Source of the DNA: CAZWSC01 sp964636385
GTDB lineage: Bacteria; Eisenbacteria; RBG-16-71-46; CAIMUX01
DNA length: 43,469 nucleotides
Assembly: GCA_964636385.1 (NCBI GenBank)
Contig: CAZWSC010000002.1
Span: 1 to 43,469 of the forward strand
Direction: 5' to 3'
The notes beneath the pieces were generated by a model. It did not search any database, had not been told where the DNA came from, and saw only the letters and a program-made list of their open reading frames with translations. The stretch's first letter is position 1. Every line of letters starts with the position of its first letter. A program made the translations under genes and the position numbers. Below are positions 7,953-16,332 of this stretch, piece by piece.

Positions 7953-8460
7953 TTGATAGTGAAAGATTCCGATTCTACTCCGGGCATAAATGGCCTTGCT
8001 CTGTTCTCCGCTGTCAGTCTTCTGCTGGCATGGAGCATATGGGTTCCTCAAGCTCTCGAGCGATTCGGTCTCGTTGGCTGGGCTCCTTCCCTGCGCCCGC
8101 CTATCAACGCGCTCACTGTATGGGCTCCTGGCCTTGCCGCGATGCTCACGATCTATCGGCGGTCTGGGTGCAAGGCAATTGGGGGGCTGTTCAGCCAGCT
8201 CAAGCAGTGGCGCGTGGGAGTGAAGTGGTACATCGTCGCGCTCTTCCTCGAACCAATGCGCTGGGGGAGGAACTTGGCTCAATAACCGCACAGGCGCGAG
8301 CCTTCTGATCCCAGTCCTGTACCACGCGTCGATCGCCAACAAGGGGTGTTTCCCTCCCCAACAGCCGACATATACGGATACTGGGCTGCTTTGGGTAGTG
8401 GCTGTCATCCTCGTGGTTCGCGGACAGTTGCGGCTGATGCGCTATTCGTTCGGCGGATAG
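7953..8460 (+). pseudogene. CPBP-family intramembrane protease, middle deleted and split across three frames
   Basis: Frame 1 (from 7953) gives LFSAVSLLLAWSIWVPQALE, then NALTVWAPGLAAMLTIYRRS and WRVGVKWYIVALFLEP, the typical first two or three membrane helices of CPBP (Abi/Rce1) proteases. At about 8255 a second frame reads NALGEELG, the first catalytic motif (EExxxR, arginine missing). A third frame from 8284 reads NRTGASLLIPVLYHASIANK and LLWVVAVILVVRGQ, the C-terminal end with its HAS motif. Motif 2 (FxxxH) and its helices are gone. Intact relatives are roughly 250-300 residues; about half is missing. Confidence 0.65.
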
Positions 8461-8473
8461 AAAGGGGAAGTCA

Positions 8474-8941
8474 TTGAAACGCGAGCTGCGGGTTGATCCC
8501 GCCTTCTGCCCATGCGTGCCTCGCGCCGGCGACGAGATGTTCCCGAATGGGATCTTCGAGTTCAACATCACTCGAATGCTGGAGTACCTCCAGACCAGGA
8601 AGTCGGGAGCAGTACCAGTTGAGATTGCCGTAGATGAGCTTCCACCACAGTTCTCGACAGTGGACGAGTCCGCACTGGCCACGGCGGATCTTGACCGTCC
8701 CGTCGTGCTGGCTGAAATCGCGCCCGAACAGTACAATCTGATAGACGGGCATCACAGAGCCGAAAGAGCAAGGCGCGAAGGGGTCAGGACGCTGAAGGCC
8801 TACAAGATCCGGGCGGAACAGCATGTAGCCTTTCTGACGACGGAGAAGGCCTACCGCAGTTACGTCGATTACTGGAACGACAGGCTGAGATCGTATTGCC
8901 GTCGCGGAGGAGATTCTCAGGATCTATGTCGGCGAGTATGA
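8474..8941 (+). CDS. ParB-like (DGHHR) domain protein
   Basis: The start is TTG at 8474, preceded by AGGGGAAG. The 155-residue product has FPNGIFEFNITRMLEYLQ near the N-terminus and the core NLIDGHHRAERARREGVRTL at about residues 95-115, followed by KAYKIRAEQHVAFLTTEKAY and YVDYWNDRL. The DGHHR signature belongs to the ParB/sulfiredoxin-like superfamily, where it forms a nucleotide-binding or catalytic site. Small single-domain members of this sort are widespread and have no assigned role. It is too short for a partition ParB and has no HTH. The last ~14 residues (SYCRRGGDSQDLCRRV) run antiparallel in character to a different gene fragment and are probably not original. Confidence 0.6.
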   Translation: MKRELRVDPAFCPCVPRAGDEMFPNGIFEFNITRMLEYLQTRKSGAVPVEIAVDELPPQFSTVDESALATADLDRPVVLAEIAPEQYNLIDGHHRAERARREGVRTLKAYKIRAEQHVAFLTTEKAYRSYVDYWNDRLRSYCRRGGDSQDLCRRV

Positions 8942-9032
8942 GATCGGACCCACGTCTTCGATCGTCATTATCCTTGAGGACGGCTCCCTGTTCGCTCAGG
9001 CCACCGGCCAGGAGAGGAAACTGGGTGATCAC
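8889..9032 (+). pseudogene. DUF3471-like C-terminal domain fragment
   Basis: In the frame that runs into the following lipoprotein's ATG, the sequence reads EEILRIYVGEYEIGPTSSIV, then LEDGSLFAQATGQ. YVGEYEIGPTxxIxxxLEDGxLFAQATGQ matches the DUF3471 domain commonly found at the C-terminus of serine beta-lactamase-like hydrolases. The frame has a stop at 8886-8888 and no usable start, so only about 40 residues remain. It overlaps the end of the ParB-like frame in another phase, which marks a deletion junction near 8890. Confidence 0.5.
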
Positions 9033-9776
9033 ATGACGCATTTCAGATGTCGGTTGATACTGTGCCTTGGCCTGCTGCTGTTCACAGCCTGCTCCCGCCA
9101 GGACCCCATGGACATGACGATCAAGGCCTCCACGCTTGAGGAGTATGCGGAAAGCGTCCTGCGGATCCGCGCGGCTATCAGGGACGATCGCGATCGGGCA
9201 CTCTTCGTTGAAGCACTGGAGGAGGTTGCGTTGGGCCCCGAGGACCTGCTCGCACTTCACATGGGGGCGGGGATCGTGGCAGGCCTTCCGAAGGCCGCGA
9301 ACGTAAAGAGGATCCTGGAGAAATGTGATGGGAAGTCCGTCCGTGAAGTCGTCAGGATGGCCGAAACGGAGATTGAGGAGAAGGAGCAGATCAGGCTAAG
9401 ACGTCTGCGTGATGTCAGGGCGCCTTTCTCCTCCGAGACACATGATGTGATCATTGACGGGGACAGGATGCTGCTCTTTCCGAGACCGGTGCGGCCCAGC
9501 GACGCGGAACTTACCAGGCGCGCGATCGTGGGCGCCCTTCGCGACATCGAGACATATCGAATGCACTGGGTGAACACGACAGGGCGCAGAAGAGGTCAGA
9601 ACGCCAACCCTGCTGTGGACGAAATCAGGGACACATATGACTGGCCTTCGTCGACTGGAAGGCTGCAGGGGGCGGAGTTCTTCTACATGGATGACGGCAG
9701 GGGAGCGTGCAGGTACGAAGGGAAGGTCTACACCCTGGGGAGTCCTGAACTGAGCGATGAGGGCCGTTTTCCGTGA
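9033..9776 (+). CDS. Lipoprotein of unknown function
   Basis: The 247-residue product begins with a lipoprotein signal, MTHFRCRLILCLGLLLFTAC, with a FTAC lipobox, so the cysteine at residue 20 should be acylated and membrane-anchored. The following ~40 residues (TLEEYAESVLRIRAAIRDDR and ALFVEALEEVAL) resemble the helical N-terminus of DUF6694-type lipoproteins; this assignment is tentative. A long charged helix with EIEEKEQIRLRRLRDV lies mid-protein, followed by a region with no recognised motif. A hairpin follows the stop by about 20 bases. The frame is long, unbroken and has normal codon use, so it seems intact in contrast to its left neighbours. Confidence 0.6.
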   Translation: MTHFRCRLILCLGLLLFTACSRQDPMDMTIKASTLEEYAESVLRIRAAIRDDRDRALFVEALEEVALGPEDLLALHMGAGIVAGLPKAANVKRILEKCDGKSVREVVRMAETEIEEKEQIRLRRLRDVRAPFSSETHDVIIDGDRMLLFPRPVRPSDAELTRRAIVGALRDIETYRMHWVNTTGRRRGQNANPAVDEIRDTYDWPSSTGRLQGAEFFYMDDGRGACRYEGKVYTLGSPELSDEGRFP

Positions 9777-9798
9777 GGCTGCTGCGCAAGCGCCCCGC

Positions 9799-9826
9799 CC
9801 TGTCAGGAAGCCCTAGCCTTGACAGG
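9799..9826 (+). terminator. Possible rho-independent terminator after the lipoprotein gene
   Basis: CCTGTCA (9799-9805) pairs with TGACAGG (9820-9826) around a 14-base loop, and the stem is followed by TTCATTTCATGTT. The stem is short and the tail is only moderately T-rich. Confidence 0.4.
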
Positions 9827-9827
9827 T

Positions 9828-9877
9828 TCATTTCATGTTGGAATCAGCCCATGCTCCGGGCTCATCTCATGTTGGAA
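9828..9877. repeat. Two near-identical 16-base direct repeats
   Basis: TCATTTCATGTTGGAA at 9828-9843 recurs as TCATCTCATGTTGGAA at 9862-9877, one mismatch, start-to-start distance 34 bases. They lie in the gap ahead of the M3 peptidase gene and could be an operator pair or chance duplication. Confidence 0.4.
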
Positions 9878-10066
9878 GAGGCTCCCGCTTGAGCATCCCG
9901 GCCCGATGAGATAGACTCGCCCTTCCGGGTTCGCGGCGGCGCGACCCGCTCAAATGCAGGAAGAGACAGGACGCAGGAAACCCGGGCCGGCCCGGTCCCG
10001 GCGGCGCATGCGTGCGGGCACGCAGGCCACCGGGAGACGAGGCGGCTCCAACACATAGGAGATGAC

Positions 10067-12157
10067 ATGCCGGAGAACGCCAGTATGCGTGATCAGAACC
10101 CCCTGCTCGTCAGGGAGGGGCTGCCCCCATTCGACAGGATCGACCCCGGGCACGTCGTTCCGGCAGTCAGGCAGTTCCTTGCCGAAGCCGAGGATGTGGT
10201 CGCCGGGCTTGAGAAGAGCCTCGTTCCCACCTGGGACGGGCTGATGGTTCCCCTGCAGAAGCTCGACATCCTGTTCGAGTACGGTTGGGGGCCCGTATCG
10301 CATCTCATCAATGTGCGGAACTCGCCTGAGCTCAGGGAGGCGCACAAGACGGTACTCAAGGACATCGTGACCTTCGGCCTCCGCGTAGGCCAGAGCGAAC
10401 CCCTGTACAAGGGATACCAGGCGATGCGCAACGGACCGGAGTGGGAGTCCCTGGATGAGGTGCAGAGGCGCATTCTGGAGAAGAAGATCCTCGATGCCCA
10501 GCTTGCGGGGGTCGGCCTCGCCGGTGACGACAGGAAGCGCTTCAACGAGATCGAAAGCGAGCTGTCACAACTCGCCACTGAGTTCAACAACAACGTCCTC
10601 GACTCGGTGAAGGCATATTCCCTGGTCGTCACCGATAAGGCGGACACGGAGGGAATGCCGCCAAGCCTGCTGCGCCTGGCTGCGCAGAGTTACAACCAGG
10701 CGCGATCGGAGGGCGAACCGGAAGCCACCCCGGAGGGAGGCCCGTGGCGATTCACACTGGACATACCGATCTTCATGCCTTTCATGCAGCACTGCCGCAA
10801 CCGCACGCTGCGCGAGGAGATCACCCGCGCCGCTGTGACCAAGGCCTCCAGCGGACAGTTCGACAACACGCAGAATGTCGTACGGATCCTCCGTCTCCGC
10901 TGTGAGAAGGCCCGCCTGCTGGGGTATTCGAGCTTCGCGGAGGTAAGCCTCGCGAAGAAGATGGCCCCCAGTGTGGACGCGGTGCTTGAGATGCTCGAGA
11001 AGCTGCGCACGGCATCCTGGGACTCCGCAGTGGGCGATCTCGATGAGATCCGCGGGCTGGCGGCTGAATCGGGCCAGAAGGAGCCGGTCGAGCAGTGGGA
11101 TGTCATGTTCTGGTCCGAGCGGCTGCGCGAGCGGAAGTTCGACTTCACCGACGAGCAGCTTCGTCCGTACTTCCCGCTGCCAGGCGTTCTGGATGGCCTC
11201 TTCGGCCTGGTGAACCGCATCTTCGGCATCGAGGTCCGCCCCGCCGACGGCGAGGCCCCTGTCTGGCACGGGGATGTCCGCTTCTTCAAGGTGTTCGACG
11301 AGAAGGGCGCACAGATCGCCGCGTTCTACCTGGATCCCTACTCGCGTCCCGAGAACAAGCGTGGCGGCGCATGGATGGACACCTGCATCAACAGGGCCTG
11401 GGTTGACGGCGGGCTTCGACTGCCCGTGGCGTACATGGTCTGCAACGGAACCCCTCCGGTGGGCGGGACTCCTTCACTGATGGCGTTCAACGAAGTCCGC
11501 ACCCTCTTCCACGAGTTCGGACACGGGCTGCAGCACATGCTCACGAAGGTCGACCACTCGGATGCGGCAGGCATACACGGAGTGGAGTGGGATGCGGTCG
11601 AGTTCCCGAGCCACTTCATGGAGAACTGGTGCTATCACAAGCCAACGCTGCTGGGGATGACCTCGCACGTGGAGACAGGCGAACGTCTGCCGGAGGAGCT
11701 GTTCCAGAAGCTTGTCGCGGCGAAGAACTTCCGCGCCGGCTCGATGATGCTTCGCCAGCTCACCTTCGGCATGACCGACATGGAGCTGCATCACTCGTTC
11801 GACCCGGACGGGGACCGCTCGGTTCTGGATGTGCAGCGCGATGTGGCGGAGAAGACGATGCCTCTCCCGGCGATGCCGGAGGATCGCTTCCTCTGCAGCT
11901 TCGCCCACATCTTCGCCGGCGGCTATGCGGCCGGGTACTACAGCTACAAGTGGGCCGAAGTGCTGAGCGCCGACGCATTCGCGGCGTTCGAGGAAGCCGG
12001 GCTGGACAACGAGGAGGAGGTGGCGCGGATCGGCCGGCGCTTCAGGGACACGATCCTGGCGAGCGGTGGCGGCCGCCATCCCATGGATCTCTTCCGCGAC
12101 TTCCGGGGCAGGGAGCCGTCGCCGGAACCTCTGCTGAGGCATTCCGGGCTCGCGTGA
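10067..12157 (+). CDS. M3 family metallopeptidase (oligopeptidase A / thimet-like)
   Basis: The 696-residue length fits the OpdA/PrlC/Dcp branch of M3 zinc peptidases, which cleave short peptides in the cytosol. The zinc motif HEFGH is at residues 482-486 (FHEFGHGLQHML), and the third ligand is Glu512 in VEWDAVEFPSHFMENW. The helical N-terminal part includes LSQLATEFNNNVLDS, and the substrate-side loop AGGYAAGYYSYKWAEVLSAD is typical near the C-terminus. The start is set by AGGAG nine bases upstream of the ATG. There is no signal peptide. It is transcribed towards the convergent M48 gene with only 16 bases between stops. A second, PepF-type M3 peptidase lies about 9 kb to the right. Symbol withheld because prlC/dcp orthology cannot be fixed by eye. 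Confidence 0.9.
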   Translation: MPENASMRDQNPLLVREGLPPFDRIDPGHVVPAVRQFLAEAEDVVAGLEKSLVPTWDGLMVPLQKLDILFEYGWGPVSHLINVRNSPELREAHKTVLKDIVTFGLRVGQSEPLYKGYQAMRNGPEWESLDEVQRRILEKKILDAQLAGVGLAGDDRKRFNEIESELSQLATEFNNNVLDSVKAYSLVVTDKADTEGMPPSLLRLAAQSYNQARSEGEPEATPEGGPWRFTLDIPIFMPFMQHCRNRTLREEITRAAVTKASSGQFDNTQNVVRILRLRCEKARLLGYSSFAEVSLAKKMAPSVDAVLEMLEKLRTASWDSAVGDLDEIRGLAAESGQKEPVEQWDVMFWSERLRERKFDFTDEQLRPYFPLPGVLDGLFGLVNRIFGIEVRPADGEAPVWHGDVRFFKVFDEKGAQIAAFYLDPYSRPENKRGGAWMDTCINRAWVDGGLRLPVAYMVCNGTPPVGGTPSLMAFNEVRTLFHEFGHGLQHMLTKVDHSDAAGIHGVEWDAVEFPSHFMENWCYHKPTLLGMTSHVETGERLPEELFQKLVAAKNFRAGSMMLRQLTFGMTDMELHHSFDPDGDRSVLDVQRDVAEKTMPLPAMPEDRFLCSFAHIFAGGYAAGYYSYKWAEVLSADAFAAFEEAGLDNEEEVARIGRRFRDTILASGGGRHPMDLFRDFRGREPSPEPLLRHSGLA

Positions 12158-12173
12158 CGGCATCTTCACCGCA

Positions 12174-14015
12174 TCAGCGCCTCACGAAGCCCTGGATGCG
12201 GGCAACCCCCTGGCGGGAAAGCTCGGCCCCCCGGGTTCTGGGCGCCAGAAGGATCAGCTCGTTGTACAGGTTGAGCGCAGCCTGATAATCACCGAGCGAC
12301 TCCTTAAGGCGCCCCTCCCTGTGGCGGGCCATCGCCATCTCCTCGAGCCTGATGTTTACCTCGGCGGAGACAGGCGATTCGGGATACTCCTGGGCAAACC
12401 GGCTGGCCAGCTCGAGGGAGTCGAGTCCGGCCGCCTGGGCATGCAGGCGCGACTCCGCCCAGGTTCGAACAGAGTCAGACCGTGTGCCCGTGAGGATTCT
12501 CTGCGTGGTGAGGGGACTTCGCACCTGGCCCATGACCAGCCTCATCTGGTCCAGGCTGGTGTCGAGATCGCCCGCGCCGTTTCCGGACTCCAACGACCGG
12601 CGGATCGCCTCATCAAGCAGCATGGCCGCCTCGTCCGGTCTGTTCGAGAGCCTGTACTGATCCGCCAGCCTTGACCTCACATCCGGCGCGACGGGGTCGT
12701 CCGGGAAATTCTCGAGAAACAGCTCGAGCAGCAGTGTCCGTGGGTTCGGGCTGCTCAGGGCCTCCAGCATCCTTGGGTGCAGGTCGGCCCTCTCCCTGTC
12801 CAGCACCCGCCTTTCGTGAAGCAGCTCGGCGCGCAGTGGCGACACCGCATCGTCATCACCGATCCTGGTGATGAGGGTGTCGTAGTCGGCGATGATCGGC
12901 CCGTATGAGCGGAGAAGGGGTGCAAGCCTGCGCTGCCTGTCCGCCCGGATGTTGAGCAACCGGTGCTCCACATCCAAGCCGGCCTCTCCACCCGGGCCCG
13001 CCTTCAGGGCCGCGCGCAGCACGAAGAGGGCGGTACTCTCGTCAAGAATCGACGAGCCGATGGCGAACAGCCTCCGCTGCACATCGGCCCGGTAACGCGC
13101 CACCTCCCCGCTGTCCGGCGGACTGCTTCCCGCATCGCGAGCAGCCCTTGCCCTTGCGATCCGGTCGTCGAAGTAGGGATGCGTGTGCCAGTAACCGTAA
13201 TCGTGATCCTCGTGAACGCGCCTGTGCAACTCCTCCAGAAGGGTGACGCTCCCGCTGACCGGATATCCCGCCCTGGCCGCATAGCGCCTCCCGCGGTCAT
13301 CGGCCTCGAACTCCAGGGTGCGGCTGTATCCCCGCATGAGAAGCTCTCGCAGAACCCCCCCGAACATCATCGTTCCCTGGATGGCGGCATCCTTGCCGAC
13401 GAGCGAACCGCGCATCATCCCGGTGTCGTGGTCCACATCCCATCCGCCTCCCGGTGTGGAAGGAACCGCAATGACAGCCGCGACAACGGCAACCGTGTGC
13501 AGGATGCTCATCAACCCCGACAGGCGGTTGTTCCTGGCAAAGTGGTTGTCGGCCACGTGCACGATCTCGTGTCCCAGCAGGTTGGCGAGCGCCTCATCCG
13601 GAAGCTGCATATCCACCATGCCGCGCGTGAGAAAGATGAACCCGCCGGGCAGGGCAAATGCGTTGGGATCGGGAATGTCGATAATGTGGAAGGTGAAGAG
13701 GATGTCGTTTCGCCCCGCCTGGCTGGCCACCTCGTACCCCAGGCGGTTGATATGGTGCAGGAGTGAGTCTTCCTCGGCCAGCCCGAAGTGGTGGGCGTAG
13801 GCCCTGGCGATCTGCAGGCCGAGCTCGAAGTCCCTGGGCCAGGGGGGCGATCCGGCGGTGCGGCGTATCGGCCCTGGCTCGAGCGGGTTCTCCCCGTCCC
13901 GGCCAGCCAGGGCGTCCGAGCTGGTTGCAGGCAACATCGCAGCAAGGAGGATCAGCGAAAGCGCCAGGGAGACCACCCGGATGGCTGTCGGTCGTAGTGT
14001 GCGAAACGGATTCAT
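12174..14015 (-). CDS. Exported M48 family metalloprotease with C-terminal helical repeats (BepA-like)
   Basis: The 613-residue protein has an N-terminal signal or anchor helix (residues about 12-36). The M48 catalytic domain carries HEIVH at residues 149-153 and the third zinc ligand Glu235 within SRTLEFEAD. The typical NAFALPGGFIFLTRGM strand precedes the motif. A hydrophobic hairpin (about 171-186, LHTVAVVAAVIAVP) follows the zinc helix. The C-terminal ~200 residues form TPR-like helices, as in BepA/YfgC, a periplasmic protease-chaperone acting on outer-membrane proteins. This suggests an envelope quality-control role in a diderm, which is inference. The start ATG is preceded by a purine-poor region, so the exact start is moderately certain. 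Confidence 0.85.
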   Translation of the reverse strand: MNPFRTLRPTAIRVVSLALSLILLAAMLPATSSDALAGRDGENPLEPGPIRRTAGSPPWPRDFELGLQIARAYAHHFGLAEEDSLLHHINRLGYEVASQAGRNDILFTFHIIDIPDPNAFALPGGFIFLTRGMVDMQLPDEALANLLGHEIVHVADNHFARNNRLSGLMSILHTVAVVAAVIAVPSTPGGGWDVDHDTGMMRGSLVGKDAAIQGTMMFGGVLRELLMRGYSRTLEFEADDRGRRYAARAGYPVSGSVTLLEELHRRVHEDHDYGYWHTHPYFDDRIARARAARDAGSSPPDSGEVARYRADVQRRLFAIGSSILDESTALFVLRAALKAGPGGEAGLDVEHRLLNIRADRQRRLAPLLRSYGPIIADYDTLITRIGDDDAVSPLRAELLHERRVLDRERADLHPRMLEALSSPNPRTLLLELFLENFPDDPVAPDVRSRLADQYRLSNRPDEAAMLLDEAIRRSLESGNGAGDLDTSLDQMRLVMGQVRSPLTTQRILTGTRSDSVRTWAESRLHAQAAGLDSLELASRFAQEYPESPVSAEVNIRLEEMAMARHREGRLKESLGDYQAALNLYNELILLAPRTRGAELSRQGVARIQGFVRR

Positions 14016-14075
14016 ACGACGCCAGCATACCCCGCAGGGGGGCCCGTGGTTGCCCCATTTTCCGGGGGAACGAAG

Positions 14076-14124
14076 ACGGGGATCCCTTCGACGCCTCTCA
14101 GGACGCCGACTTCGGGATCCCCGT
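14076..14124. repeat. Perfect 11-base inverted repeat between two minus-strand genes
   Basis: ACGGGGATCCC (14076-14086) and GGGATCCCCGT (14114-14124) are exact complements separated by 27 bases. It lies downstream (minus strand) of the unknown gene ending at 14149 and upstream of the M48 gene. It may be a terminator without a U-run or an operator. A partial direct repeat, CCTCTCAGGA, occurs inside the loop and again near 14150. Confidence 0.45.
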
Positions 14125-14148
14125 TCCAGGCTGGGTCGGGTCGCCCTC

Positions 14149-15024
14149 TCAGGACTCCGGAAGCTGGAAGTGGAACTCCGGCAGGACCCTGCGAATCTCC
14201 TCCTGCAGAGCTTCCATCTGCTCCCGGAGGTTCGAATCCCTGGTCTGCTTCCACTCCAGGTACAGGTCCAGCAACTGGTCCTGCTTGAGCTTCACGTCCT
14301 GTTCCTTCTGCGACTCGTTCACCACGCGTTCGAGGTGGTAGATCTCCCCGCGGCTCAATGAGCGGAGGAGGTTGAGATACTCGCCCCGCATGTGGGCAAG
14401 GATACGCAGATACTTGTCGAACCCCACGCTCAGCTTCTCGAGAACATCCGTGATTGCCGTATTTCGCCCACGTATCCGCTGGCTGTACGTGTACGCAAAC
14501 CGGTAGTAGGTACGCCCCCTGCCCACGTATGCCTCCTCGCTGGGACGCATCCACTCGGCCTGTGTCCCCTTTCCGCCGGGCGGATCGAACAGGGCCGTGG
14601 GGTTGTCAAAGATCCCGAGCGAGATCAGGAGGAAGTCCGCATTTGTCTTGTAGAGTGTGTACTTGAGGCGGGCGTCCCGGGAGTCGCCCAGGCGCTGGAA
14701 CACCTCTGTATCGTACTTCGAGAGGAAGGGTCTGGAACGCTCCACGAACTCGGGATGTGTAAACGCGTTGAGCAGATGGGCAATGTATACGTTCACATCC
14801 TCATCATAGAAGTCCTTGTTCGAGACCAGGCCGGTTTCCATGCGGCTGTAGAGCAGACACTTCATCATGAACAGATATGTGGGGCGCAGTTCGCGGTTTC
14901 CGCCCGGGATCTCAATGAACTGATCTCTGATCGCCATGTGGAGCGCGTTCCCCCTGTCGCCGCCGGGCAGGCCCGTGATGCTACTCTGCCTTGACAGCCT
15001 GGAATCCTGCTGTGGTACGCTCAT
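14149..15024 (-). CDS. Conserved-looking cytosolic protein of unknown function
   Basis: The start is placed at the ATG with first base 15024 (MSVPQQDSRLSRQSS), giving 291 residues; a longer frame to 15249 would add cysteine- and proline-rich sequence that is not protein-like, and a later start at MAIRDQFIEIPGGN is possible. No strong ribosome site is visible. The product is alpha-helical and charged, with YLFMMKCLLYSRMETGLV, FLLISLGIFDNP, YYRFAYTYSQRIRGRNTAI and a C-terminal coiled coil (EREQMEALQEEIRRVL-like). No signal peptide or membrane segment is seen. It is divergent from the signalling cluster at 15220-20567, with a shared gap of about 195 bases, so it may be co-regulated with that cluster. 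No family is recognised. Confidence 0.65.
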   Translation of the reverse strand: MSVPQQDSRLSRQSSITGLPGGDRGNALHMAIRDQFIEIPGGNRELRPTYLFMMKCLLYSRMETGLVSNKDFYDEDVNVYIAHLLNAFTHPEFVERSRPFLSKYDTEVFQRLGDSRDARLKYTLYKTNADFLLISLGIFDNPTALFDPPGGKGTQAEWMRPSEEAYVGRGRTYYRFAYTYSQRIRGRNTAITDVLEKLSVGFDKYLRILAHMRGEYLNLLRSLSRGEIYHLERVVNESQKEQDVKLKQDQLLDLYLEWKQTRDSNLREQMEALQEEIRRVLPEFHFQLPES

Positions 15025-15219
15025 TAACGCTGGAGCGATGGCCGCAAGGCCTGTGCCACGGGAACTCCGGAAACACACATCGCCCGCATCCTGCTGTGCC
15101 CTATGACATGCGAGTGGGCGCGGCCACGGTGCACCCGTCCTGCAGCGGCCGGACTCGTGCATCCTGCAAACCGGGATGGCTGCCGGAATGCATCCTGCGG
15201 GCTTCATGGAGGTGCAGCC

Positions 15220-16332
15220 TTGAACGGGTACCGGTATGGCCACAGGCATGACTCCGGCAAGGGTTCTCGTGGCCGGTTCGTACTCCTTCTGCTTCTTCCA
15301 ACCCTTCTACTGGGCATAACCTACTTCCTCTTCACCGAATACCTGCTCGAGGATCTCTACGCTGCCGGGAACAGCCTTCGCATGACCGCGCGCCTGGGGG
15401 GCGCCATCCTGGTTGTCCTTTCCGCAGTCGTTGCCACTGCGGTCGGTTACCTGCTTCTGGACCGACTATTGCGCCCGCTCCGCATCCTTCTGAGGGTTGT
15501 GGAGGGGGGAGATGTGCCGGACAGCCGAAGCGTCGATACCGCAACGCGTTGCGGGGAGATCGCGGAGCTGTACCGGGTGGTTGGCATCCTGGTGAGACAG
15601 AACCAGACTGGCGCGAAGGCCCTGGAGGAGCTCGAGGAGCTGCGCAGCGCACTGCACACATTTCGCGAAGAGATCGGACGAACCGGCCAGCACGGTATCC
15701 CGCCTGTAGTTCGCACCGCTCAGGACGGCCCGCTGGTTGCGATCACCGAACACATCCAGCGGAATCGTTCGCAACTCATGATGTACTTCGGCGACTTGCG
15801 GGACCGCGTGCGTGGGCTCAGGAGCGAGCTGGATTCTCTTGCCTGCCTGCCGGCTGTCTTCCCCGGTAAGGTCGCAGGTGACGATAGTCAGCCTGACGCT
15901 GCCATCTCTTCTCCCGGAGGGTCAGCTGCCTCATCGGGAACCGCGTCCGCACCCCCGTGCGCAGACAGGATCAGCGATGCTGAGGCTGCATTCTCAGGAT
16001 CCATGGAGAGGCTTCGCAATCTGGGCACGGTCCTTACCCTTGATGTGGGTGCATCCAACCGTGCTGACGGCATCCGGGTCGGTCGGCATCTCGAGGAGTA
16101 CCTGGGTGAGCTGGCCGCCCTGGAAGAGGCGCGGCTGGCCCTGGTAGCTGTCTGGAAGGATAGAGCGGAGGAGCTCGCGGCAGATGCCGCCGCTGCAGCT
16201 GCCCGTGCGGCCTCAGAGGCGAACTCCATGGATAACCGGCTTCTGAACAATGAACTGAAGGATCGGTTGAGGCAGCTTATCGACTACCTTGACAGCCTCG
16301 ACCGCAGACTGGGGGAAGTGGAAGACCGATGA
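15220..16332 (+). CDS. Two-TM membrane protein with HAMP-like and coiled-coil regions, first gene of the signalling cluster
   Basis: The TTG at 15220 is chosen because GGAGG (15208-15212) sits seven bases ahead; the longer frame is Cys/Arg-rich and unlikely. The 370-residue product has TM1 at about 20-38, only ~20 residues outside, and TM2 at about 59-80. A HAMP-like segment follows (RPLRILLRVVEGGD...EIAELYRVVGILV) and then long heptad-rich helices to the C-terminus. No methyl-accepting hairpin, kinase or cyclase domain is seen, so it is not a canonical MCP. It overlaps the CheW-like gene by four bases (ATGA). It is probably a membrane scaffold or sensor for the downstream proteins, by inference from the operon. 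Confidence 0.6.
   Translation: MNGYRYGHRHDSGKGSRGRFVLLLLLPTLLLGITYFLFTEYLLEDLYAAGNSLRMTARLGGAILVVLSAVVATAVGYLLLDRLLRPLRILLRVVEGGDVPDSRSVDTATRCGEIAELYRVVGILVRQNQTGAKALEELEELRSALHTFREEIGRTGQHGIPPVVRTAQDGPLVAITEHIQRNRSQLMMYFGDLRDRVRGLRSELDSLACLPAVFPGKVAGDDSQPDAAISSPGGSAASSGTASAPPCADRISDAEAAFSGSMERLRNLGTVLTLDVGASNRADGIRVGRHLEEYLGELAALEEARLALVAVWKDRAEELAADAAAAAARAASEANSMDNRLLNNELKDRLRQLIDYLDSLDRRLGEVEDR

Noticed and set aside
2500..9800. A CRISPR array or attC-like repeat series in the accessory region
   Set aside because: Apart from the pair of 16-base repeats at 9828-9877, no regularly spaced repeats were seen; an integron-style attC site next to the recombinase remnant could not be identified by eye.
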